Source: Hyphomonadaceae bacterium
Lineage (GTDB): Bacteria; Pseudomonadota; Alphaproteobacteria; Caulobacterales; Aquidulcibacteraceae
Assembly (NCBI GenBank): GCA_023384105.1
Contig: JAHDXR010000006.1
Span: forward strand, 124,001 to 188,000
Reading direction: 5' to 3'
DNA length: 64,000 nt
Below the pieces are notes generated by a model that did not search any database, had not been told where the DNA came from, and saw only the letters and a list, made by a program, of their open reading frames with translations. The translations under genes were made by a program, and so were the position numbers. Below are positions 51,377-60,776 of this stretch, in pieces (position 1 is the first letter of the stretch; each line of letters begins with the position of its first letter).

Positions 51377-52500
51377 GCGCCGATCTCGACGCCTTCAGGC
51401 GGCGGGCGCGCAACTGGCTGGCCGCCCATGTCCCGGCCCGGCCGGCGCCGTTGGACGGCCCAGGCGCGCGTGCGTTCGCGCTCGCTTGGCAGAAGACCCA
51501 GTACGAGGGCGGCTGGGCTGGCCTGTCCTGGCCGAGCGAGGCTGGAGGGTGCGGCCTCTCGGTGATCGAGCAGATCATATGGTTCGAAGAGTGCGCTCGG
51601 GCCGGAGCGCCCGGAGCGCTGGACCCGCTGTTTGTCGCCCTGAATCATGCCGGGCCCACGCTCATCGCCTGCGGCGCGGCGGAACAGAAAGCCTACCACC
51701 TGCCCCGCATCCTGCGCGGCGAGGTGATCTGGTGCCAGGGCTTCTCAGAACCCAACGCCGGTTCGGACTTGGCCAGCGTCCGCATGCGGGGTCGGGTGGA
51801 AGGCGATCAGCTGGTGGTGCAAGGCCAGAAGATCTGGTCCAGCTACGCCGATATCGCCGACTGGCAGGAACTCCTGGTCAGGACCGATCCTGAAGCCCGG
51901 ACCAGCAGCGCCCTGACCTGGGTCATCTGCCCCATGGATGCGCCGGGGATCACGGTGCGCCCAATCCGGACCATGGCGGGCGCCTACAAGTATTGCGAGG
52001 TCTTTTACGACGCCGTGCGCATCCCGCTGTCGAACGTGGTGGGCGGGCTGAACAACGGCTGGCGCACGGCGATGTCGACTTTGGCCTTCGAGCGCGGCAC
52101 TGCGAGTCTCGGGCTGCTGATCGCCCTGACGATGGAGATCGACCGGATGTTGGGAGACTGCCCTCGCGAGCGCCCGCTGATGCGAGGCCGTCTTGCGCAA
52201 CTGCGCGCCGACGCTGCGGCGGTGCGCGCCACGGCCTATCGCGTGGCGCTGGACAGCGAGGACGCCGTGCCGGACGCTTCCGGCTCCATCGTCCGCCTCA
52301 GTTTCTCGGAATTGAGCCAGCGAGTCACAGCAGCGGCCGTCGATCTTTATGGCGTCGACGGTCCGCGGGTTATGGGCGACCACAGTCTGGGCTACGCCTA
52401 TCTGGACGCTTTCTCCGAGACCATCGCCGGCGGCACCTCGGAAATCCAGCGGACCATCATCGGCGAGCGCCTGCTGGGTCTGCCCAAGGGCCCGCGGTAG
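51373..52500 (+). CDS. Acyl-CoA dehydrogenase family protein (large subunit type)
   Basis: A 375-residue ACAD. GTG 51373 overlaps the preceding stop (GTGA) and gives VSADLDAFRRRARNWLAAHVP. It has WAGLSWPSEAGGCGLSVIEQIIWFEE, WCQGFSEPNAGSDLASVRMRG, GQKIWSSYADIADWQELLVR and the C-terminal LDAFSETIAGGTSEIQRTII. The IAGGT motif has Gly where medium-chain enzymes carry the catalytic Glu. It closes the ligase-ACAD-ACAD-ACAD operon and is convergent with an enoyl-CoA hydratase-like gene 6 bp away. Confidence 0.92.
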   Translation: MSADLDAFRRRARNWLAAHVPARPAPLDGPGARAFALAWQKTQYEGGWAGLSWPSEAGGCGLSVIEQIIWFEECARAGAPGALDPLFVALNHAGPTLIACGAAEQKAYHLPRILRGEVIWCQGFSEPNAGSDLASVRMRGRVEGDQLVVQGQKIWSSYADIADWQELLVRTDPEARTSSALTWVICPMDAPGITVRPIRTMAGAYKYCEVFYDAVRIPLSNVVGGLNNGWRTAMSTLAFERGTASLGLLIALTMEIDRMLGDCPRERPLMRGRLAQLRADAAAVRATAYRVALDSEDAVPDASGSIVRLSFSELSQRVTAAAVDLYGVDGPRVMGDHSLGYAYLDAFSETIAGGTSEIQRTIIGERLLGLPKGPR

Positions 52501-52506
52501 GGCGGC

Positions 52507-53334
52507 TCAACGCCGGGCGTTGGGGTCTGGATCCCAGCGTGGCGCCCGCTTCTCCGCGAACGCTTTCGGACCTTCCTCGAAATCGGGGTGGGTCCAGTGG
52601 GACTTCAGCAGCTCCCAGGCGTACTCGCTCGCAGCCCGATCGTTCATCTCGGTCGTCGCCCAGATGGCCCGCTTGGTCAGGGCGAGGGCCTGGGGAGAAT
52701 TGGCGGCGATGAGCGTGGCGAGCGCCCTCGCCCGAGCCAGGGCGGAGACGGCGTCATCTTCCAGGATGTCCACGAGGCCCAGGTCGTGGGCTCTCTTCGC
52801 CGACATCCGGTATTCCCGTCCGGCCAGCGCCATCAGCAGCGCGGCTCCGACGCCCGCCCGGCGCGCTACGCCCTGGGTCTCCAGCGCTGAGACCTGGCCC
52901 ACGGACACGTGGCTGTCCATGAACTGGCTCGTCCGAGACGCCACGACGATGTCGCTGTCCGCCACGAAATGCAGCCCGCCGGCATTGCACAGGCCGTTGA
53001 CGACGCAGATCACGGGCTTGCTCACATGGGCCATGCGCGGAGAGAACCGATTGGCGGCCGCGTAGCCCCGGTTCTGCAATCCCCCAACCCCAACACGCAG
53101 CGTCTCTACGTCAGCGCCGGTGCAGAAATGCCGCTCCCCCGCGCCCGTGACGACGGCGACGCGGATAGCCGGATCGCTTTCGACACGCGCCCATGCCCGC
53201 TCCAGCGCGACCAGCATCGCGGGACACAGCGCGTTGCCGCGATCGGGCCGATTCAGGGTGAGGACCGCGACCGCTTCTTCAGTCTCGAACAGCACAGGGT
53301 CCGCCTGCGCGTCGCGGTCCGGTAGGGCCGGCAT
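52507..53334 (-). CDS. Enoyl-CoA hydratase/isomerase (crotonase) family protein
   Basis: A 275-residue crotonase-fold protein. The first oxyanion-hole segment is HFCTGADVETL and the second is NGLCNAGGLHFVADSDIVVAS. The stretch where true hydratases carry the second catalytic glutamate (PEVxLG) reads FMDSHVSVGQVSALE, so this residue seems absent. Isomerase, C-C hydrolase or dehalogenase-type reactions are alternatives to hydration. It is convergent with the dehydrogenase operon and upstream genes on the same strand are gabD-like and TetR. Confidence 0.88.
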   Translation of the reverse strand: MPALPDRDAQADPVLFETEEAVAVLTLNRPDRGNALCPAMLVALERAWARVESDPAIRVAVVTGAGERHFCTGADVETLRVGVGGLQNRGYAAANRFSPRMAHVSKPVICVVNGLCNAGGLHFVADSDIVVASRTSQFMDSHVSVGQVSALETQGVARRAGVGAALLMALAGREYRMSAKRAHDLGLVDILEDDAVSALARARALATLIAANSPQALALTKRAIWATTEMNDRAASEYAWELLKSHWTHPDFEEGPKAFAEKRAPRWDPDPNARR

Positions 53335-53458
53335 CGTGGTCTCCTCGGTTCGTTTCCACGCACAAGAAGGCGCAGACGCCCAGGATCAATCTAGCCTGCC
53401 GGCGAAGCGTCGCGACGACACATGCTTGATGGGGAGCGACACAGAAACGGTGCGCCCA

Positions 53459-54907
53459 TCAGATCCCCGCCATGCAGATATATTTCATGTCCAGGTAGTC
53501 CTCGACACCGTGCCGCGAGCCCTCCCGGCCCATCCCGGACTCCTTGATCCCGCCGAACGGCGCGACCTCGGTGGAGATCAGGCCGGTGTTGATCCCGACC
53601 ATGCCGACCTCCAGCGTTTCGGCCACGCGCCATGCGCGCGACAGGTCGCGGGTGTAGAAATAGCCAGCCAGGCCGACCTCGGTGTCATTGGCCATGGCGA
53701 GCGCCTCGGCTTCGTCGTCAAAAATGAACAGAGGCGCCAGCGGGCCGAAAGTCTCCTCGCGCGCCACCGCCATCTCGCCGGTGCATCCGGTCATCACGGT
53801 CGGCTGGAAAAAAGTGCGCCCCAGTTCGTGACGGGCGCCGCCGGCGACGATACGTGCGCCTTTGGCCTTGGCGTCGGCGATATGCTCCTCGACCTTCGCC
53901 ACCGCCGCTTCGTCGATCAGCGGACCCTGGTTTACGCCCCCTTGTGCGCCCGGGCCCACTTTCAGGGCTTGCACGGCCGCCGCCAGCTTCGTCTCGAACG
54001 CCGCGGCGACGCCGCGCTGAACGAAGATGCGGTTAACGCAGACGCAGGTCTGACCGCTGTTGCGGAACTTGGAGGCCAGCGCCCCCTCCACCGCCAAATC
54101 CAGGTCCGCGTCGTCGAACACGATGAAAGGCGCGTTGCCGCCCAGCTCCATGGACAGCTTCTTCATGGTGGGCGCGCACTGCGCCATCAGCGTCTTGCCC
54201 ACCTCGGTGGAGCCGGTGAAGCTCAGCTTGCGGACGATCGGGTTTCCCGTCAGCTCGGCGCCGATGACGCGCGATGAACCGGTCACGACGTTGAACACGC
54301 CGCGCGGCACGCCGGCCCGTTCCGCCAGGACCGCCAGAGCCAAGGCCGTCAAAGGCGTCTGGGTCGCGGGTTTCAGCACCATCGTACAGCCCGCCGCCAA
54401 GGCCGGCGCGGCCTTGCGCGTGATCATGGCGGCCGGGAAATTCCAGGGCGTGATCGCCGCCACCACGCCGACCGGCTGGCGGATCACAACGATGCGGCTG
54501 TCGGCCCGATGGCTGGGTATCGTCTCGCCGTAAATCCGCTTGGCCTCTTCGGCGAACCACTCGATGAAGGCCGCCGCGTAGGCGATCTCGCCCTTGGCTT
54601 CGGCCAGGGGCTTGCCCTGCTCGCGCGTGAGAATCAGAGCGAGGTCGTCCTGATGCTGGATCGTCAGCTCGAACCAGCGCCTGAGGATGCGAGACCGCTC
54701 CGACGCCAGCCGTCCCTTCCAGTCATTCAGAGCCGCTTGAGCCGCTTGGATCGCCGCCCGGGACTCTTCGGCGCCCAGGTCCGGCACATGGGCCAGAACC
54801 TCGCCGGTGGCCGGATCGGTCACCGGGATGCGGCCCTCCCCGGTCCAGTCGCCATCGATGAAGCATTGCCGGCGCAGTAGCCCGCCGTCGCTTAGAGTGA
54901 TGCTCAT
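53459..54907 (-). CDS. gabD: NAD(P)-dependent succinate-semialdehyde dehydrogenase
   Basis: A 482-residue aldehyde dehydrogenase of the GabD group, oxidising succinate semialdehyde to succinate for the TCA cycle. Motifs: ITPWNFPAAMITRKAAPALAAGCT, LSFTGSTEVGKTLMAQ, general-base Glu in MELGGNAPFIVFDDADLD, catalytic Cys in FRNSGQTCVCVNRIFVQ, EETFGPLAPLF and the C-terminal PFGGIKESGMGREGSRHG. The KFRNSGQTCVCVNR segment is the GabD signature. It may finish a route that yields a C4 semialdehyde in this cluster, or act in general metabolism. Confidence 0.92.
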   Translation of the reverse strand: MSITLSDGGLLRRQCFIDGDWTGEGRIPVTDPATGEVLAHVPDLGAEESRAAIQAAQAALNDWKGRLASERSRILRRWFELTIQHQDDLALILTREQGKPLAEAKGEIAYAAAFIEWFAEEAKRIYGETIPSHRADSRIVVIRQPVGVVAAITPWNFPAAMITRKAAPALAAGCTMVLKPATQTPLTALALAVLAERAGVPRGVFNVVTGSSRVIGAELTGNPIVRKLSFTGSTEVGKTLMAQCAPTMKKLSMELGGNAPFIVFDDADLDLAVEGALASKFRNSGQTCVCVNRIFVQRGVAAAFETKLAAAVQALKVGPGAQGGVNQGPLIDEAAVAKVEEHIADAKAKGARIVAGGARHELGRTFFQPTVMTGCTGEMAVAREETFGPLAPLFIFDDEAEALAMANDTEVGLAGYFYTRDLSRAWRVAETLEVGMVGINTGLISTEVAPFGGIKESGMGREGSRHGVEDYLDMKYICMAGI

Positions 54908-54976
54908 GGCTTCGCCTTGTGTTTCCTGTCGCCCCAGCGCCCTCTTTTGACGGGGGACGAAAGGCTTTCATGCCGC

Positions 54977-55618
54977 TTATCTTGCTGTGGTCCGGAAGCG
55001 TTCGCGCGGCTCTATGCCGCCGCAGAGCACGTCCACCAATTCTGTGGCGATGAGCGACGCGCTGACCGGGCCGTCCGGCTGGTGCCAGCGCGCCGGCCAG
55101 TTAAGGGCTCCGGCGAAGGCGAAGGCGGTCGTCCGCACATCCTTCACCGCTGCGGAGCCGTCTGCGGCCGCTGCCTCGATCATGGCGCGCAGCGCCTGGT
55201 CGATTTCACGCTTCAGGGCGCGGAACTTGCGGCGAGCGTCGGCGGACAGGGCCTCGTCCGAAGTGCGGATGACGCAGCGCCCGAAGTCCCCCATGATGAC
55301 CTCGGCGTAGCGCCTGAGGAAGGATTTGAGCCGGTCAAAGCCGGTTCCCGGCTCTTTCGCCGCGTGAGCGGCGGCAACCTGGAGTTCCGCCAGTCCGATG
55401 CGGACGCACTCGAACAGCACCTGATCCTTGTTGCCCAGGTGATGGTAGATCACCGGTTTGGTGACGCCCAGCGAGGCGGCGACATCCTCGAGCGACGTCG
55501 CATGGAAACCGCGTTCGTTGAACATGCGGACCGCCGCCAGCAGCAGGGCGGCGCGCTTCTCCTCACGTTCTTCCGGCGTGCTGCGGGTGGAGCGGAAGGG
55601 CGACGGCGCGGCGGTCAT
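54977..55618 (-). CDS. TetR/AcrR-family transcriptional regulator
   Basis: A 213-residue regulator. The N-terminal helix-turn-helix is AALLLAAVRMFNERGFHATSLEDVAASLGVTKPVIYHHLGNKDQVLFE, the standard TetR DNA-binding domain. An alpha-helical ligand domain follows (FLRRYAEVIMGDFGRC, LKREIDQALRAMIEAA, FAFAGALNWPARWHQPDGPV), similar to the KstR/FadR-like regulators of acyl-CoA catabolism. ATG 55618 has AAGGGG upstream; a longer frame from 55660 is less likely. It lies at the right edge of the candidate island, next to the tRNA fragment. Confidence 0.9.
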   Translation of the reverse strand: MTAAPSPFRSTRSTPEEREEKRAALLLAAVRMFNERGFHATSLEDVAASLGVTKPVIYHHLGNKDQVLFECVRIGLAELQVAAAHAAKEPGTGFDRLKSFLRRYAEVIMGDFGRCVIRTSDEALSADARRKFRALKREIDQALRAMIEAAAADGSAAVKDVRTTAFAFAGALNWPARWHQPDGPVSASLIATELVDVLCGGIEPRERFRTTAR

Positions 55619-55707
55619 CGTTCTGTGCAAACCCCTTCCCTGGGCATTCCCTATACCCATGAGTAGCTGTGTTCTCGCAAGTATAAAAGGGGCTATTGCG
55701 ATCCGAT

Positions 55708-55744
55708 TGAAAGCCGCTGCTCTATCCGGTTGAGCTACGGGGCC
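55708..55744 (-). pseudogene. tRNA-Arg 5'-half fragment (candidate attachment-site remnant)
   Basis: Read from 55744 on the minus strand, about 36 nt match the acceptor 5' strand, D-arm and the first half of the anticodon arm of tRNA-Arg(TCT) at 23046-23122 with three mismatches. The anticodon-stem 3' side, T-arm and acceptor 3' strand are missing and the sequence turns AT-rich. It is therefore not a functional tRNA. The same orientation as the intact gene makes a 32.6-kb direct repeat. Confidence 0.7.
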
Positions 55745-55772
55745 GCGCCACGGCGCCGGCGGATCGGCCGCT

Positions 55773-56078
55773 TCAGTGCGACCAGGGTTCGCGGCGGCGG
55801 AAGGCGAAGTTGTCGCTGTAGGACTTGATCACGCGCTTGGGCTCGAGCGTTTCGACCACCTGGTGCGGAATGGCGTGCTGGCGCGCGAAATCGATCGCCG
55901 CTTCCTTGCTGTCGAAATCGATCCGGACCTGGCCGTTAGTGTCGGCGCCGCTGATCCAGCCCATCAGCGCCTCCGGCCGCGGCGCGGAGGCGAGCACGAA
56001 ATCGAGCCGCCACTTCTTCGTCTGCGCCGTCCCCGACTGCATCGCGTTCTTCGCGGGGCGGTAGATTTTCGCCAGCAT
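55773..56078 (-). CDS. NADH dehydrogenase accessory subunit, NDUFS4-like (ETC complex I subunit)
   Basis: A 101-residue homologue of the mitochondrial NDUFS4 (18-kDa) subunit found in alphaproteobacterial complex I. It begins AKIYRPAKNAMQSGTAQTKKWRLDF and has MGWISGADTNGQVRIDFDSKEAAIDFARQHAIPH with the C-terminal RVIKSYSDNFAFRRREPWSH, all family features. It is believed to stabilise the N-module of the enzyme. GAGAGG lies 8 nt before the ATG at 56078. It stands apart from a nuo operon, as is usual. Confidence 0.92.
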   Translation of the reverse strand: MLAKIYRPAKNAMQSGTAQTKKWRLDFVLASAPRPEALMGWISGADTNGQVRIDFDSKEAAIDFARQHAIPHQVVETLEPKRVIKSYSDNFAFRRREPWSH

Positions 56079-56120
56079 TGCTCGACCTCTCGGCCGCCTG
56101 AGCTACACGGACGGAGCCAA

Positions 56121-56148
56121 AATGAAAAGGGCGGCCAATTGGCCGCCC
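56121..56148 (-). terminator. Rho-independent terminator of hupB
   Basis: A perfect 20-bp palindrome (56129-56148, GGGCGGCCAATTGGCCGCCC, 8-bp stem, AATT loop) is followed on the minus strand by TTTTCATTTT. It lies 45 bp after the hupB stop. Confidence 0.9.
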
Positions 56149-56192
56149 CTCCCCCTGGTCCCGCCGTTTTTAATCAGGGGTCCGCCGCCCGA

Positions 56193-56465
56193 TCAGACCA
56201 GCGCTTCCTTGAGCGCCTTGCCCGGGCGGAATTTCGCGCGCTTGCCGGCCGGCACCACGACTTCCTCGTTCGTCTGCGGATTGCGCGCCTTACGCTCCTT
56301 GGTTTCCGAAACGACGAAAACGCCGAAGGACGGCAGCCGCACCTCATCGCCGCGACGCAGTGCGTCGGTGATGGCGTCGAACACGGCGTTCACGGCTTCC
56401 TCGCCTTTCTGCTTGGAATCGCCGATGCGCTCCGCCACGTCCGAGATCAGTTCCGCCTTGTTCAT
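56193..56465 (-). CDS. hupB: HU family DNA-binding protein
   Basis: A 90-residue histone-like protein that binds and bends DNA without sequence preference. It begins MNKAELISDVAERIGDSKQKGEEAVNAVFDAI and has GDEVRLPSFGVFVVSETKERKARNPQTNEEVVVPAGKRAKFRPGKALK, with the RNPQT tip of the DNA-binding arm and the terminal lysine/arginine cluster. ATG 56465 is used since it gives the exact family length. Downstream of lon on the same strand, as in many proteobacteria, and closed by a strong terminator. Confidence 0.97.
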   Translation of the reverse strand: MNKAELISDVAERIGDSKQKGEEAVNAVFDAITDALRRGDEVRLPSFGVFVVSETKERKARNPQTNEEVVVPAGKRAKFRPGKALKEALV

Positions 56466-56599
56466 GAGGCCCCCTCGCACTCCCAAAAAATAATCCGCCG
56501 CCGATGCCGATTCTGGCGATTCTGGCTTTGCGGACGCTGGAGCATTCGGCGCCCGCATGCAAGCGGGCGCCGAATTTGTTGCAGTGCGAAACCGCGGGA

Positions 56600-58999
56600 T
56601 CAGTGCGGCCGGGCGTGCTCCTGAGCGCCGTCCATTTCGGTGCGACGGGTCTCGGCGAGCTCGTCCTCCTCGGTCCACTCGATCGGCGTCAGCGGCCGCG
56701 TCAGGGCGTGCTTCAGCACTTCGTCCACGGTCGAGACCGGCACGATTTCTAGGCCCGTTTTCACATTCTCCGGAATATCGGCGAGGTCCTTCTCGTTGTC
56801 CTTCGGGATCAGCACCAGCTTCACGCCGCCGCGCAGCGCCGCCAGCAGCTTCTCCTTCAGGCCGCCGATCGGCAGCACGCGCCCGCGCAGCGTGATCTCG
56901 CCGGTCATCGCCACATCCTTGCGGATCGGCACGCCGGTGAGCACCGACACGATCGCCGTCGCCATCGCCACGCCCGCCGACGGACCGTCCTTCGGCGTCG
57001 CGCCTTCCGGCACGTGCACGTGGATGTCGCGCGTGCGGAACACGGGCGGCTTCACGCCGAACTGGATCGAGCGCGCGCGAACGTAGGAGGAGGCCGCCGA
57101 GATCGATTCCTTCATCACGTCGCGCAGGTTGCCGGTGACGGTCATCGCGCCCTTGCCCGGCATCGACACGGCTTCGATCGTCAAGAGATCGCCGCCGACT
57201 TCCGTCCAGGCGAGGCCGGTGACGACGCCGACCTGATCTTCGAGATCGGTCTCGCCGAAGCGATACTTCCAGACCCCCGCATAGTCAGGCAGGTTCGCCG
57301 CGGTGATCTCGACCTTCGCCACCTTCTTCTGCTCGATCTCGCGCACCGCCTTGCGCGCCAGATTGCCGATCTCGCGCTCCAGCGAGCGGACGCCCGCTTC
57401 GCGCGTATAGCGGCGGATCAGGTCGCGCAGCGCATCGTCCGAAACTGTGAACTCGGACTTCTTCAGCCCGTTGTGCTCGTACTGCTTCGGCAGCAGGTGG
57501 CGCTTGGCGATCTCGAGCTTCTCCTCTTCCGTGTAGCCGGGGATGCGGATGATCTCCATCCGGTCCAGAAGCGGCTGCGGCATGTTGAGGCTGTTGGCCG
57601 TGGTGATGAACAGCACGTCGCTCAGATCGTAATCCACTTCGAGATAGTGGTCGTTGAACGTGTTGTTCTGCTCCGGATCGAGCACTTCGAGCAGCGCCGC
57701 CGCCGGATCGCCGCGATAGTCGGCGCCCAGCTTGTCGATCTCGTCGAGCAGGAAGAGCGGGTTCGAGCTTTTCGCCTTCTTCATCGACTGGACGATGCGG
57801 CCCGGCATCGAGCCGATATAGGTGCGGCGGTGGCCGCGGATTTCGGCTTCGTCGCGCACGCCGCCGAGCGACAGGCGCACGAAGTCGCGGCCCGTGGCCT
57901 TGGCGATCGAGCGGCCGAGCGAGGTCTTGCCGACGCCGGGCGGGCCGACGAGGCAGAGGATCGGCCCGCGCAGCTTGTTGGTGCGCGCTTGCACGGCGAG
58001 ATATTCGAGGATCCGGTCCTTCACTTTTTCCAGGCCGAAGTGGTCCTCGTCGAGCACCTTCTGGGCGGCCTCGATGTCCTTCTTGATTTTCTTCTTCACG
58101 CCCCACGGCAGCGAGAGCAGCCAGTCGAGATAATTGCGCACGACGGTCGATTCCGCCGACATCGGCGACATCTGGCGCAGCTTCTTCAGTTCGGCTTCGG
58201 CCTTCGCCTTGGCTTCCTTGGAAAGCTTGGTTTCCTTGATGCGCTTTTCGAGTTCGGCGATGTCTTCGCGGCCTTCGTCGCCGTCGCCCAGCTCGCGCTG
58301 GATCGCCTTCATCTGCTCGTTCAGGTAGTACTCGCGCTGCGTCTTCTCCATCTGACGCTTCACGCGGTTGCGGATTTTGCGCTCGACCTGAAGCATGCCG
58401 ACTTCGCTTTCGATCAGCGACAGCACGCGCTCGAGGCGCTGCGGCACGTCGATGATTTCCAGCAGCGCCTGCTTGTCCGGAATCTTCACGGTCAGGTGCG
58501 CCGCAATCGAATCGGCCAAGCGGGCCGGCTCGGTGATCTCGCCGATCGCCTGGTGCACTTCGGGCGGGGTCTTGCGCGAGAGCTTGACGTAATTGTCCCA
58601 CTGATCGACCACGGCGCGGGCGATCGCGCGCGCTTCGGGCGTGTCGGCGTTCTCTTCCGCCAGCTCCTCGACTTCGGCTTCGAAATACTCGCCGTTGCCG
58701 ACGAACTGCTTCACCCGCGCGCGGTAGCCGCCTTCGACGAGAACGCGCACGGTGCCGTCCGGCAGCTTCAGCAGCTGCACCACGGTCGCCACCGTGCCGA
58801 CCGTGAAGATGCGGTCGGTCGAGGGTTCGTCTTCCGACGCATCCATCTGCGCGGCGAGCAGAATCTGCTTGTCCTTGCGCATCACCTCGTCGAGGGCGCG
58901 CACGGACTTTTCTCGGCCGACGAAAAGCGGCGCGGCCATCTTCGGATAAACGACGATGTCGCGCAGCGGCAGCACGGGAAGGACGCGGCTTTCAGCCAT
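56600..58999 (-). CDS. lon: ATP-dependent protease Lon
   Basis: A 799-residue AAA+ serine protease that removes damaged proteins and specific regulators; in Caulobacter it degrades CcrM and DnaA. The N-terminal substrate domain begins [28 protein letters not shown]. The AAA+ module has [15 protein letters not shown] and [29 protein letters not shown]. The proteolytic domain has the catalytic Ser in [14 protein letters not shown] and Lys in [14 protein letters not shown]. The start ATG 58999 has AAAGGAG upstream. Upstream of it a perfect AGACCT-G-AGGTCT palindrome lies in the promoter region. Confidence 0.97.
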   Translation of the reverse strand: MAESRVLPVLPLRDIVVYPKMAAPLFVGREKSVRALDEVMRKDKQILLAAQMDASEDEPSTDRIFTVGTVATVVQLLKLPDGTVRVLVEGGYRARVKQFVGNGEYFEAEVEELAEENADTPEARAIARAVVDQWDNYVKLSRKTPPEVHQAIGEITEPARLADSIAAHLTVKIPDKQALLEIIDVPQRLERVLSLIESEVGMLQVERKIRNRVKRQMEKTQREYYLNEQMKAIQRELGDGDEGREDIAELEKRIKETKLSKEAKAKAEAELKKLRQMSPMSAESTVVRNYLDWLLSLPWGVKKKIKKDIEAAQKVLDEDHFGLEKVKDRILEYLAVQARTNKLRGPILCLVGPPGVGKTSLGRSIAKATGRDFVRLSLGGVRDEAEIRGHRRTYIGSMPGRIVQSMKKAKSSNPLFLLDEIDKLGADYRGDPAAALLEVLDPEQNNTFNDHYLEVDYDLSDVLFITTANSLNMPQPLLDRMEIIRIPGYTEEEKLEIAKRHLLPKQYEHNGLKKSEFTVSDDALRDLIRRYTREAGVRSLEREIGNLARKAVREIEQKKVAKVEITAANLPDYAGVWKYRFGETDLEDQVGVVTGLAWTEVGGDLLTIEAVSMPGKGAMTVTGNLRDVMKESISAASSYVRARSIQFGVKPPVFRTRDIHVHVPEGATPKDGPSAGVAMATAIVSVLTGVPIRKDVAMTGEITLRGRVLPIGGLKEKLLAALRGGVKLVLIPKDNEKDLADIPENVKTGLEIVPVSTVDEVLKHALTRPLTPIEWTEEDELAETRRTEMDGAQEHARPH

Positions 59000-59118
59000 T
59001 GGAACTCCTTTGGGAGCCTCGCCGGCCTGGGGCCCAGCCCGAAAAGCTCCCTGGTTAACGATTGAAAATGTGGAAGCGTTCGCACGCTGCTTCAAGGGCG
59101 GCGTGCGCGGAGCTGTGT

Positions 59119-59131
59119 AGACCTGAGGTCT
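59119..59131. promoter_or_regulatory. 13-bp palindrome upstream of lon
   Basis: AGACCT-G-AGGTCT, a perfect inverted repeat 120-132 bp before the lon ATG and 67 bp after the clpX stop. Regulator unknown. A nearby CCGGCG-CGAAAA-CGCCGG hairpin (59142-59159) with T-run on the plus strand may be a weak structure in the same gap. Confidence 0.3.
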
Positions 59132-59197
59132 TATTCCGCTTCCGGCGCGAAAACGCCGGCTTTTGCGCGCCGTTCAGCCGGCGTTCAGCTAATGGTA

Positions 59198-60466
<1,269 letters not shown>

Positions 60467-60776
60467 AAGCGATCCTTCAAGGGGTTGGGCCTCCAACCGA
60501 TAGATAGGGATAACGGCAGGCTGATGGCCCCCCACGACCCCTCGCTAACGATGCTTGAACGCCATCCCTTTCAAAAACGTTCACCACCCCGACCGCCAAG
60601 CCGGGCAATTCGACCATAGCAAGGATGGGGCCGCAAGCGGCCGAAGCGGCCATTTTTATCTTACAACACCGCTTCGCAGGCCATGCTTTAGGCAGATTTG
60701 TCCGCGCATCACCAGCCGCGGAGCCTGAAATGGGCCGGTCGAGCACCAGATTCAAGCCAAGCGCGAGAGACCGCCC
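60467..60776. other. Intergenic region upstream of clpX
   Basis: This 310-bp gap contains the clpX promoter and leader. On the plus strand a GGCC-GAAGC-GGCC hairpin is followed by ATTTTTAT near 60640-60660. No gene lies upstream of it on that strand, so it may be only a structured part of the clpX leader. No coding signature was found. Confidence 0.4.

Larger units (their letters stand above)
23123..55744. mobile_element. Candidate genomic island bounded by tRNA-Arg and a tRNA-Arg 5'-half copy
   Basis: The roughly 32.6-kb interval between the intact tRNA-Arg(TCT) and a same-strand tRNA-Arg 5' half contains a toxin-antitoxin pair and a large catabolic cluster. Conserved housekeeping genes resume on both sides (sseA-metC to the left; NDUFS4, hupB, lon and clpX to the right). 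No integrase, transposase or transfer gene was recognised, so this may be a decayed element or an old insertion. The repeat is the 5' half of the tRNA rather than the commoner 3' half, which weakens but does not exclude site-specific integration. Confidence 0.4.

Noticed and set aside
56079-56118. tRNA-like 5' half (TAGCTCAGGCGG...) just upstream of the NDUFS4 gene
   Set aside because: The D-stem does not pair and there is no anticodon or T-arm; it reads better as the leader and ribosome site (GAGAGG) of that gene.
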